From Beijerinckiaceae bacterium (GTDB taxonomy: Bacteria > Pseudomonadota > Alphaproteobacteria > Rhizobiales > Beijerinckiaceae), in NCBI GenBank assembly GCA_947370975.1, contig CANBNG010000035.1, positions 1-11,268 of the forward strand: DNA of 11,268 nt. The letters run 5' to 3'. Under the pieces are notes generated by a model that saw only the letters and a list, made by a program, of their open reading frames with translations, was not told the DNA's origin and did not search any database. The position numbers and the translations under genes were made by a program. This document shows positions 1-5,339 of this stretch, one piece after another. Position 1 is the first letter of the stretch, and each line of letters opens with the position of its first letter.

Positions 1-83
1 ACCGGCCGGCCTTGCGCCGTCAGAACGTCAACTTGCCGGAGCTTCGTGACGATCTCTTCCGCCTTGTGTCTCTTCCTGGGCAT
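1..83 (-). CDS. IS3-family transposase OrfA, N-terminus (partial)
   Basis: The 27 visible codons start MPRKRHKAEEIVTKLRQ and continue VDVLTAQGRP, the beginning of the helix-turn-helix protein OrfA of IS3-family elements (IS407-like group by memory). OrfA binds the element's ends. In this family it is normally joined to the DDE integrase domain of OrfB by programmed -1 frameshifting. The ATG at 83-81 has a GGAGG ribosome binding site 8 bases upstream. The gene runs off the left edge of the window, so integrity cannot be judged. Confidence 0.8.
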   Translation of the reverse strand, partial: MPRKRHKAEEIVTKLRQVDVLTAQGRP

Positions 84-149
84 TCCGCAGTCCTCCATCA
101 GGCTCAAAAGCCATACTTCAGGGAGGATCACTTTTCAGGGGGCAGACCA
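1..149 (-). mobile_element. IS3-family insertion sequence, left end (partial)
   Basis: Read on the minus strand, the element appears to begin at 149 with TGGTCTGCCCCCTGAAA, a TG-starting, C-rich end typical of IS3-family terminal inverted repeats. A short leader and the start of orfA follow. The boundary is supported from the other side: the Rad52-family protein matches its family up to codon 84, whose last base is 150, and loses all resemblance from 149 on. The element lies in the same orientation as the gene it interrupts. Only about 149 bases are present, so orfB, the right inverted repeat and the target duplication lie outside the window. The exact end could be off by a few bases. Confidence 0.75.
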
Positions 150-401
150 GGCGCGCACCGTGATGCGCACACGGGTGAGGTAGGACGCCGCAAAGCGGTA
201 GACGATCTGCTTTTGCCAGACGCATTGGCTCTGTACGGTTTCCCGATCCCAGGCGTCAAAACCAAAGATCCTGTTTGCTTCGGCAACGACATGCCAGCCC
301 TCGAGATAGTGGAGGACTTTGCCTTCCACCTCCCTCTCTTTGACGACATCGGGACGAATCTGCGCCTTCAATTGGCGTAATTGGCTATCGGTGAAGGACA
401 T
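150..401 (-). pseudogene. Rad52/Rad22-family single-strand annealing protein, 5' fragment cut by IS
   Basis: Proteins of this family anneal complementary single-stranded DNA and drive recombination; bacterial members usually come from phages. The 84 surviving codons contain the conserved N-terminal block: REVEGKVLHYLEGWHV, then AEANRIFGFDAWDRE and YLTRVRITVRA. The chosen start MSFTDSQ at 401 has GGAG 8 bases upstream and sits one base after the stop of the upstream Gp157-like gene, so the two were probably co-transcribed. After codon 84 the reading frame enters the IS end (W-S-A-P) and stops at the TGA at 137-135. The central strand-annealing region and the C-terminus are missing here, so the product is almost certainly inactive. 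The remainder should lie beyond the right end of the IS, outside the window. Confidence 0.82.
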
Positions 402-402
402 G

Positions 403-912
403 TCACTGGCTCCGGACAGAGAGTGAGACCTTGGGCTCTGCAAGGACCGCCCCGGGGACAATTGCGCCCCCTGTCAGGGCAGCAAGAATGGCGCGCCGAT
501 CGGGCTTTGGTGGCTGGGGCATCAAATAATCGATGGGCAGTTCATCTTCGTTCAGGATGGAAACGGAGGGCGGCCCGAGCCGGATCGATGCTGTAAAGTC
601 AGCCTCGGTCAGTTTTCGAAGATCGGCTGTTTCCATAGTCTCGACTGCGACCTGCCTTTTGCTGGAAGCCCTTGCGTCAATTCGTGACAGCCGCGACCTC
701 ATCGCCTCCATTCGCTCCTTGAGCGCCTTCGCGAGGCACTCATCTTCCAGCGCCGAGCGGATCAGTGCCGCCAAAGCCTCCTTGAAATTGGTGGCACCTT
801 CCAGCGTGTCATTGAGCGTTTGTTCGTCGAGGTCTGGGTGTAACTCCAATAGGCGGCGACGAAGCTCGGTGAATCGGATAGTTTCAAAAGCTACTTTGGC
901 GTCAAAGTTCAT
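403..912 (-). CDS. Siphovirus Gp157-family protein
   Basis: This 169-residue protein fits the Siphovirus Gp157 family. It has an N-terminal helical part rich in E, L and R, then a basic coiled-coil segment (LKERMEAMRSRLSRIDAR). The C-terminus is characteristic: a beta segment ADFTASIRLGPPSVSI, then EDELPIDYL, then PKPDRRAILAALTGG, then VPGAVL and a short SLSVRSQ end. In phages such genes sit among early replication and recombination genes; streptococcal Gp157 was linked to phage resistance, but its biochemistry is unclear. The start at 912 (MNFDAKVAF) is preferred over the ATG-less extension to 981, because that extension runs through the promoter and operator. A weak GGAA lies upstream. One base separates its stop from the Rad52-like start. 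Family call is firm; function is not. Confidence 0.8.
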   Translation of the reverse strand: MNFDAKVAFETIRFTELRRRLLELHPDLDEQTLNDTLEGATNFKEALAALIRSALEDECLAKALKERMEAMRSRLSRIDARASSKRQVAVETMETADLRKLTEADFTASIRLGPPSVSILNEDELPIDYLMPQPPKPDRRAILAALTGGAIVPGAVLAEPKVSLSVRSQ

Positions 913-928
913 GATAGGTTCCGTTTGT

Positions 929-957
929 TCGCTTTTGATACAAAAAGTATCTATAAT
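929..957 (+). promoter_or_regulatory. Promoter for the XRE regulator gene
   Basis: A perfect TATAAT -10 box lies at 952-957, directly beside the palindromic operator and 33 bases upstream of the XRE start codon. The -35 region 17 bases upstream (929-934, TCGCTT) is poor, so the promoter may be weak or depend on the regulator. Confidence 0.45.
937..951. promoter_or_regulatory. Probable XRE operator, GATAC-N5-GTATC palindrome
   Basis: A perfect inverted repeat GATACAAAAAGTATC, with 5-base arms and a 5-base A-tract between them, sits between the divergent XRE gene and the Gp157-rad52 operon. It overlaps the minus-strand -10 box and abuts the plus-strand TATAAT (952-957). This is the expected position and symmetry for the binding site of a small dimeric HTH repressor that controls itself and the opposing operon. 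Binding by the neighbouring XRE protein is inferred. Confidence 0.5.
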
Positions 958-974
958 GATTTTATTCGTGTCAA
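946..974 (-). promoter_or_regulatory. Promoter for the Gp157-rad52 operon
   Basis: On the minus strand a perfect -35 box TTGACA (974-969) is followed after 17 bases by GATACT (951-946), which matches the -10 consensus at four of six positions. It lies 34 bases upstream of the Gp157 start. The -10 box overlaps one arm of the GATAC...GTATC palindrome, so a repressor bound there would block RNA polymerase. Confidence 0.6.
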
Positions 975-990
975 CCCTCAAGGTGGTTCA

Positions 991-1242
991 ATGCTCCTTT
1001 CTGAGCAGATACGTGCAGCAAGAATGTTGTTGAACTGGAATCAAGATGCCTTAGCCGAAAATGCTGAGGTCGGAATTTCGACGGTAAAGAGAATGGAGGC
1101 TCGCAATGGGCCGGTTACTGGACATGCCGAATCGGTCTGGAAAATTCAGGCAGCCCTCGAGAAGGCAGGTGTTGTCTTTATAAGCGGTGATGTGACAGGC
1201 GGCCCCGGAGTGCGTTTGGCGGCCCCCTACGAAAAGCCATAA
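991..1242 (+). CDS. XRE-family HTH transcriptional regulator
   Basis: This 83-residue DNA-binding protein has a Cro/CI-type helix-turn-helix at about residues 3-37: LSEQIRAARMLLNWNQDALA, then EVGISTVKRMEA as the turn and recognition helix. The tail AGVVFISGD...GGPGVRL is typical of short alphaproteobacterial XRE regulators found near mobile genes. The ATG at 991 is preferred because AAGGTGG (980-986) precedes it at good spacing, while the longer frame back to 925 would start inside the opposite gene and run through the promoter. The gene is divergent from the Gp157-rad52 operon and shares the 929-974 control region. It probably represses that operon and itself; no cleavage or ligand domain is present, so the inducing signal is unknown. 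Confidence 0.85.
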   Translation: MLLSEQIRAARMLLNWNQDALAENAEVGISTVKRMEARNGPVTGHAESVWKIQAALEKAGVVFISGDVTGGPGVRLAAPYEKP

Positions 1243-1373
1243 TTTTCTTTGATTTGGGTACCCTGACCTTCCCTAATACTATCGTCTTCTCGGGACACCT
1301 TGCGTGCGAGGCGTATTTTAGAAAGAAAATTAGCGAACTAACGTTGATTTTTCTTCCACAGCTAAATTTTATT

Positions 1374-1432
1374 TATACTATTTGATTTTTTGTTCTAAGC
1401 AATAATTAGGAGGGGAAGCACTAAACATGGAG
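1374..1432 (+). promoter_or_regulatory. Leader of the 1440-2724 gene pair: -10-like box and two ribosome binding sites
   Basis: The AT-rich gap 1243-1439 contains TATACT (1374-1379) as a possible -10 box, with no good -35 at standard spacing. A strong AGGAGGGG (1408-1415) lies 11 bases before an ATG at 1427 that opens a different frame (24 codons, stop at 1499-1501). The main gene's ATG at 1440 has its own GGAG (1429-1432) at 7 bases. The strongest site is therefore not ideally placed for the main gene. Confidence 0.4.
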
Positions 1433-1439
1433 CATTCAA

Positions 1440-2090
1440 ATGCACTCTTCCCCGCGGCGTCGCGGACGCCCGCCAAAGCAGGTTGTGTCGTCTCAGTCTG
1501 AAGCCCTCCTTTTGTCTCTGGACGCTATGCTTGGGCCACCACCCGTGATTGATGGCGAGGATCGTCAGGCCTATGAGGTGCTCTCGTCGCGCATGAAGGA
1601 AGATGTGAAGCCATCGGGCGCAATCGAGACGATCTGGGTGCGCGATATCACTGACCTTACTTGGGACATTCTCAGACTTCGGAGAATGAAAGCGGCCCTA
1701 TTGCGCAATTGTTACGCGCGGGCAGCCAAGGAGCTCCTGAACTCTCAATCCCATGACAGGGAAACTGAGGCTCATATCAAGCAGCTCGAAAATGGCTCTT
1801 GGAAAAATGCGACAGCCGCACGCGCTGCCCTTCAGGCCCGTGATCGGGGTATCGATGACCTGAATGCACTCGCCTTTACCTACAGGCGCGATTCTATCGA
1901 GTGCCTTGATCGCATGGCCATGCAGGCTGAATCGCGCCGCAATTTTGCCCTTCGGGAAATAGACCGCCGGCGTGAATCCATTGCGCGTCGCCTTCGCGAC
2001 AGTGTCAAAACCATCGAATCCGAATTTTCAGAAGTTGAGGCGCGCAAAGCAGCCCCGCCCTCTGGTCGTGACAAAGAGGTCCCTGCATGA
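1440..2090 (+). CDS. Uncharacterised AT-hook-like, helical protein (first gene of pair)
   Basis: I do not know a function for this 216-residue protein, but I recognise it as a recurrent uncharacterised type in alphaproteobacteria. Residues 5-12 read PRRRGRPP, an AT-hook-like basic motif that could contact the minor groove of AT-rich DNA. A conserved-looking block follows: LLLSLDAMLGPPPVIDGEDR, then IETIWVRDITDLTWDILRLRR. The rest is predicted helical and charged, ending in a basic helix with CLDRMAMQAESRRNFALREI. It has no signal peptide or membrane segment. Its stop overlaps the next start (ATGA, 2087-2090), so the two genes are translationally coupled. The start at 1440 has GGAG 7 bases upstream; an in-frame stop at 1422 leaves no longer ATG form. 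Confidence 0.7.
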   Translation: MHSSPRRRGRPPKQVVSSQSEALLLSLDAMLGPPPVIDGEDRQAYEVLSSRMKEDVKPSGAIETIWVRDITDLTWDILRLRRMKAALLRNCYARAAKELLNSQSHDRETEAHIKQLENGSWKNATAARAALQARDRGIDDLNALAFTYRRDSIECLDRMAMQAESRRNFALREIDRRRESIARRLRDSVKTIESEFSEVEARKAAPPSGRDKEVPA

Positions 2091-2575
2091 GCGCACCTCG
2101 CATATCTGCGCGCGTTCGCGCCAATCGCCTCAATGCGCTCAAAAGTACCGGCCCGAAAACGCGCGCAGGCAAAGTGCGTGTATCGCGCAATGCTCTTGTC
2201 CATGGGCTGGCCTCGTGCCAATTGGAGCGCCAGTCCTCTGAACTTATCGAGCAAATGACGCTTCTGCTTGTAGGGGCAGTCAGCGATGAAAATATCATCG
2301 CAGCAGCACGCAAAGTCGCTGAAGCGCAGTATGATCTCATTCGTGTGCGGATGGCGCGCCTCGAAATCTGGAAAAAGATGAGCAAATGCGAGCCTGTCTT
2401 CACGCCAAATCCAGCGCTACTCAAGGACCCTGTGATCGACGAATTCTTGGAATATATGACGACGCATAATCTAGATGCTGAGTTTGGCCCAAAGGCAGCC
2501 CAGGACTTTGCATTGATGCGCTCGTTTCTCAGATACACCGTCAAGATGGATGGTCGCCACCTGGATTCTCTGTAA
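2087..2575 (+). CDS. Uncharacterised STGPKT-motif protein (second gene of pair), probably truncated by frameshift
   Basis: This 162-residue protein has a basic N-terminus: RANRLNALKSTGPKTRAGK, then RVSRNALVHGL. That pattern marks a widespread, functionally unassigned group of bacterial proteins and suggests nucleic-acid binding, which is inference. The middle is helical (LIEQMTLLL, KVAEAQYDLIRVRMARLEIW). It is preceded by GAGG at 7 bases and overlaps the upstream gene by four bases (ATGA), so the pair is an operon and probably works together. The stop at 2573-2575 looks premature: the -1 frame continues at once with a family-like tail (2575-2724). The gene is therefore either a frameshift mutant, carries a sequencing error, or is recoded. 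No classic slippery heptamer is visible at the junction. Confidence 0.7.
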   Translation: MSAPRISARVRANRLNALKSTGPKTRAGKVRVSRNALVHGLASCQLERQSSELIEQMTLLLVGAVSDENIIAAARKVAEAQYDLIRVRMARLEIWKKMSKCEPVFTPNPALLKDPVIDEFLEYMTTHNLDAEFGPKAAQDFALMRSFLRYTVKMDGRHLDSL

Positions 2576-2724
2576 GGTGCTTGGATCGCTATGAACGGCG
2601 AGCCTGGTCTCGTCGGGCCTCTGCTATTTGGGACTTCAATGATCTAGTTGCAGCATTTGAAGCAGATATCGACTGGGCCTCAGCGGTGGAGGAGGTCATG
2701 AGCCGGACTTGGCAGGCTGTGTGA
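2575..2724 (+). pseudogene. Frameshifted C-terminal tail of the STGPKT-motif protein
   Basis: In the frame one base back from the upstream gene, 49 codons run from 2575 to the TGA at 2722-2724. They begin RCLDRYERRAWSRRASAIW. This CLDRYERRA.SRR...I pattern is how I remember intact members of the family ending, and it closely parallels the C-terminus of the upstream partner (CLDRMAMQAESRRNFAL). No start codon with a ribosome binding site opens it, so it is best read as the original 3' end, separated by a one-base deletion near 2570-2576. Restored, the protein would be about 211 residues, similar in length to its partner. Confidence 0.6.
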
Positions 2725-3408
2725 CTTTGGAATCTAAAAAATGGCGAAACAAAGCCAAGTGTATCTAACAAGATGATTCTAATAGTATTTCTTATTTAAG
2801 CTTTGCCGCAGGCGAAGTAAAAATGCCCGAGCAGACTGTCAGATCGGTCACCAGATCAAGGCTTAGGGCGATTATCAGTCGATGTCGATCTGGTAGGCAA
2901 AATCCGAGGCCTTGCCGCGCATTGTGCGACAATTCCAAAGGTTTTTGCTGAAAGTCGTTCGCGATGCGCGTCGATGACGGTGGGTTTGGCGGTCGCGACC
3001 CCACTAAATTCGCCTCGCTGCCACCTCTCTTCTCGGCTGAGGTGGTGACAGGTTATCGTGCTTCTTCGACTGCTAGGTCAAGGTAACCGAGAGCGTATCG
3101 TAATCCCAGTCTCCTCAATAGGTTATGGGAGGTTTCGCTTCGAAATTGAATCTTTGGTTTGTATTTGTCACATTTTTCGAGCTTTCTCTTTTGGTGGCTC
3201 AAAACAGCGGGCTTGATTTGAACTGCACGGGCAAAACCCCAGAGCGACTGTTTCGATTTGGGGCCGCCTCACGCAAGCTTGATTAGCCTGCGAGCGTTTT
3301 ACGTTTAATTACTTTTGTAGTCGTGCGGCTATGCGATATTTAGCGTCCACCGGGTTTGCAAATAACACCCAAATCTTATCCGGCAGCACATTCACGAAGG
3401 AGACGTTA
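2725..3408. other. Gene-poor stretch
   Basis: I see no convincing gene in these nearly 700 bases. The longest minus-strand frame (2792-3004) has no recognisable family or ribosome binding site. The sequence is AT-rich at both ends (about 2730-2815 and 3120-3330). It contains small imperfect hairpins, such as CTTTGCC/GGCGAAG around 2801-2817, without a following T-run. It may be eroded mobile DNA, but no transposase fragment could be read. Confidence 0.5.
3021..3045. repeat. Inverted repeat CCACCTC / GAGGTGG
   Basis: Perfect 7-base arms (3021-3027 and 3039-3045) flank an 11-base loop, and two wobble pairs can extend the stem. No T-tract follows on either strand, so this is not a typical terminator. 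Its role is unknown. Confidence 0.35.
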
Positions 3409-3540
3409 ATGCCGGCTCTTGATAGCGCTGACCTCAGGGCCATGCTTGGAGAAGACTATCTCGCAAGAAAAGATGAACTTGAGCGCGCAAGTGGTTTGGA
3501 CCAGGCTGAACGCAACGCAACGCCAAGGCACGGTTGGTGA
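3409..3540 (+). CDS. Small hypothetical protein
   Basis: This 43-codon frame starts at an ATG with a very good AAGGAG (3397-3402) 6 bases upstream; that site is the main reason to take it seriously. The product begins MPALDSADLRAMLGEDYL and has an acidic amphipathic N-terminal half, followed by a polar end (ERNATPRHGW). I recognise no family. It could be a real small protein or the 5' remnant of a longer gene. A minus-strand frame (3434-3850) overlaps it, and both are unlikely to be real over this stretch. Confidence 0.35.
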   Translation: MPALDSADLRAMLGEDYLARKDELERASGLDQAERNATPRHGW

Positions 3541-3850
3541 GTCTGGGTGAAAAAAGCTCCCTGTGCTCGGCGGTTCCTTCCTCGGGGTCCTCTTGCTTGT
3601 TGGACCAAAATGGTCCGCAACAGAGACGGCTGCCGCGAACTAGACAATTATTGCGTCGGGGTTGATCGTTGTCTGCCTGGGAACTTACTTCTGCCTCCGC
3701 AATGAGCTCAATAAAGGCAGTCAGCCAAGCTGATAAAACAGAAACGCAGCTTTCTTCTGAAATTAGGTCCGCTACAAGCGGGGCCATTTTCTTGCGTGCG
3801 ACGGACCGCACGCGAACAGCATAAGCCTGTATTTCGACAAGGTACGACAT
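3434..3850 (-). CDS. Hypothetical protein of uncertain reality
   Basis: This 138-codon minus-strand frame starts at an ATG without a clear ribosome binding site. The first 60 or so residues look protein-like: an amphipathic helical stretch (VEIQAYAVRVRSVARKKM) and an acidic, hydrophobic helix (LSAWLTAFIELIAEAE). The remaining half is rich in R, P and C and looks like out-of-frame sequence, so a real gene may have decayed or shifted after about 3660. No family is recognised. It competes with two plus-strand small ORFs. Confidence 0.3.
   Translation of the reverse strand: MSYLVEIQAYAVRVRSVARKKMAPLVADLISEESCVSVLSAWLTAFIELIAEAEVSSQADNDQPRRNNCLVRGSRLCCGPFWSNKQEDPEEGTAEHRELFSPRLTNRALALRCVQPGPNHLRAQVHLFLRDSLLQAWP
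3551..3733 (+). pseudogene. Possible small two-helix membrane protein with in-frame TAG
   Basis: Read from 3551 to the TGA at 3731-3733, this frame encodes two hydrophobic stretches: VLGGSFLGVLLLVGP and, later, TIIASGLIVVCLGTYFCL. They are separated by a short polar part with an in-frame TAG (3641-3643). The tail is short and polar (RNELNKGSQPS). A GTG at 3563 is a possible start. Two membrane-like helices either side of one stop suggest a broken or recoded small membrane protein. The overlap with an open minus-strand frame keeps confidence low. Confidence 0.22.
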
Positions 3851-3991
3851 ATCGTTGGGCTTTATCTGTCACCCCGTAATTGGGCGAACGTGCCCAGCGT
3901 CGACGAGAAGAGCCAGATAAAGGCCCTCGATCGCGAGCGCCACGGACACATTCCGATATCCGCCGCGGCACAACCTCGCTCATGCTCGAAC

Positions 3992-5080
3992 TCAGTTGAT
4001 GTTGGCGATCAAGGCCTGCGTGAACGCCAAAGTGCCAAGATTTCCGCCCAGATCGCGCGTGCGCGTCGCCGGATTGGCAATGGTCGTGTTGAGCGCAGCC
4101 TCGATGGCGTGACCCGCGGTCGCGAATTCGGGCCGCCCCATGCGCGCGGCAAGCCAGACGAGCAGCATGGCGGTCGAACCGATCAGCGCAGAAGGATTGG
4201 CGACATCCTGTCCCGCAAGCGTGGGCGCCGAGCCATGCTGGGCCTGGGCAAGGCCATGATGCTCGCCGGCATTGAGGGACGCGCCGAGCCCGAGGCCGCC
4301 AGCCAGTTCGGCGGCTTCGTCGGAGAGAATATCGCCATACATATTGGTGGTGACGATCACGTCATACTGGCTTGCATCGCGCACGAGCAATGCGGCCATG
4401 GCGTCAACCAGCTGCTCTTCGCAGGCAACGTCTGGATAGGATCTGGCGATCTCGCGCGCACATTCGAGAAAAAGCCCGTCAGACAGGCGCAAGACATTGG
4501 CCTTGTGGACGACACAGACTTTCCGTGCGCGACTGCGGGCGAGATCGAACGCCTCTTTGACAATCCGCAGGCTCGCCTTGCGCGTCACTTTGCGAACAGC
4601 CAGCGCCACATCTTCGGTCGGCATGAATTCGCCCGGGCCCGCATGCATGGAGCGATCCGCGTAAAAGCCTTCCGTGTTCTCGCGCACGACCACAAGGTCG
4701 AAGGGCTTGCGGCTTTGCGCCTCGACGCCCTCGCGCGTGCGCGCCGGGCGGATATTGGCGAAAAGATCGAGGCGCTTGCGCAATTCACCCGACGGATTGA
4801 GCCCGCCCTCGGCGACCGTCGGATAGACATTGTGCGAGACGGGCCCAAGCACGATGCCATCGGCCTTGAGTGCGAGCTCAAGCACATGAGGCGTGAAGGT
4901 TGTGCCTTCGCTCTTCAGGCTCGCAAAACCGATGTCGGCAAATGTGAATTCGAGACCGAGCGCAAAACGCTCATCCGCGTGGCGCAGAATCTCCACCGAG
5001 GAGGCCGTGATCTCGGGGCCGATGCCGTCGCCCTCCAGCACAAGCAGATTGCAACGCGCCGCTGCGCCTGAAGCCACCAT
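3992..5080 (-). CDS. Isocitrate/isopropylmalate dehydrogenase-family protein
   Basis: This cytoplasmic enzyme should oxidise and decarboxylate a 2-hydroxyacid using NAD(P)+ and a divalent metal. The 362-residue form carries the family signatures in order: GDGIGPE (17-23), the substrate-loop block SGELRKRLDLFANIRP (about 97-112), RENTEGFYADR (133-143), the catalytic-lysine block KANVLRLSDGLF (193-204), metal-binding NMYGDILSDEAAE (246-258) and the coenzyme loop HGSAPTLAGQDVANP (282-296). Length and motifs are intact. Isopropylmalate, tartrate/malate, isocitrate and homoisocitrate enzymes share these signatures, and no leuCD-like neighbour helps, so the substrate is open. The start at 5080 is chosen because GGAAGG (5095-5090) lies 9 bases upstream; an alternative ATG at 5113 adds 11 residues but has a poorer site. 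It is transcribed divergently from the glutamate-synthase-like gene. Confidence 0.88.
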   Translation of the reverse strand: MVASGAAARCNLLVLEGDGIGPEITASSVEILRHADERFALGLEFTFADIGFASLKSEGTTFTPHVLELALKADGIVLGPVSHNVYPTVAEGGLNPSGELRKRLDLFANIRPARTREGVEAQSRKPFDLVVVRENTEGFYADRSMHAGPGEFMPTEDVALAVRKVTRKASLRIVKEAFDLARSRARKVCVVHKANVLRLSDGLFLECAREIARSYPDVACEEQLVDAMAALLVRDASQYDVIVTTNMYGDILSDEAAELAGGLGLGASLNAGEHHGLAQAQHGSAPTLAGQDVANPSALIGSTAMLLVWLAARMGRPEFATAGHAIEAALNTTIANPATRTRDLGGNLGTLAFTQALIANIN

Positions 5081-5141
5081 CAGCCTGTTCCTTCCATGTG
5101 CCTCGGGGGTCATTGGCCCCGCATCCGTTTGAAGGGAACCA

Positions 5142-5147
5142 TATATA
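5142..5147 (-). promoter_or_regulatory. Candidate -10 box for the dehydrogenase gene
   Basis: TATATA lies about 60 bases upstream of the preferred start. The -35 at 17 bases' spacing (TTTCAG) is a weak match, so this is only a candidate. Confidence 0.3.
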
Positions 5148-5215
5148 GGTTTTCATGCCGATTTCTGAAAAAGGCAAAAAGCACCGGAGCGGGCAGCGCT
5201 TGTCTCACCCATAAC

Positions 5216-5231
5216 CGGCGCGCAAGCGCCG
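5216..5231. repeat. Perfect GC-rich hairpin with GCAA loop
   Basis: CGGCGC-GCAA-GCGCCG forms a perfect 6-base stem with a GNRA-type tetraloop, placed between the two divergent promoters. It has no T-run. It may be an RNA structure in the minus-strand leader, a binding site, or a small dispersed repeat. Confidence 0.45.
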
Positions 5232-5249
5232 TAACAGCCCAGCCGCATT

Positions 5250-5277
5250 TTGAACTCAGATAAGCTTACGCTATACA
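5250..5277 (+). promoter_or_regulatory. Promoter for the glutamate-synthase-like gene and exporter
   Basis: TTGAAC (5250-5255), a 16-base spacer and TATACA (5272-5277) form a good sigma70-type promoter. Transcription would start near 5284, leaving a leader of about 55 bases before the ATG at 5340. The placement also argues against the upstream in-frame ATG at 5250, which would lie inside the promoter. Confidence 0.5.
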
Positions 5278-5339
5278 TCTCAATTAGTTACATTTTCACG
5301 GGCGTAGACCTGCGTCCGTTGCTGTGTGGGGCTGCGTTG

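Noticed and set aside
533..1033. 166-codon plus-strand frame
   Set aside because: It is Ser/Arg-rich antisense to the Gp157-family gene and crosses the divergent promoter.
2792..3004. 70-codon minus-strand frame in the gene-poor stretch
   Set aside because: No ribosome binding site, no recognisable family and no supporting neighbour.
3021..3045. Hairpin considered as a transcription terminator
   Set aside because: No T-run follows on either strand and no gene ends next to it; kept only as a repeat.
3890..5071. Long plus-strand open frame opposite the dehydrogenase gene
   Set aside because: It is rich in R, H and G with no family resemblance, and it lies antisense to a gene with all isocitrate/isopropylmalate dehydrogenase motifs.
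5250..5339. Upstream in-frame ATG extending the glutamate-synthase-like protein by 30 residues
   Set aside because: The added part overlaps a good promoter and would place polar sequence before the first membrane helix.
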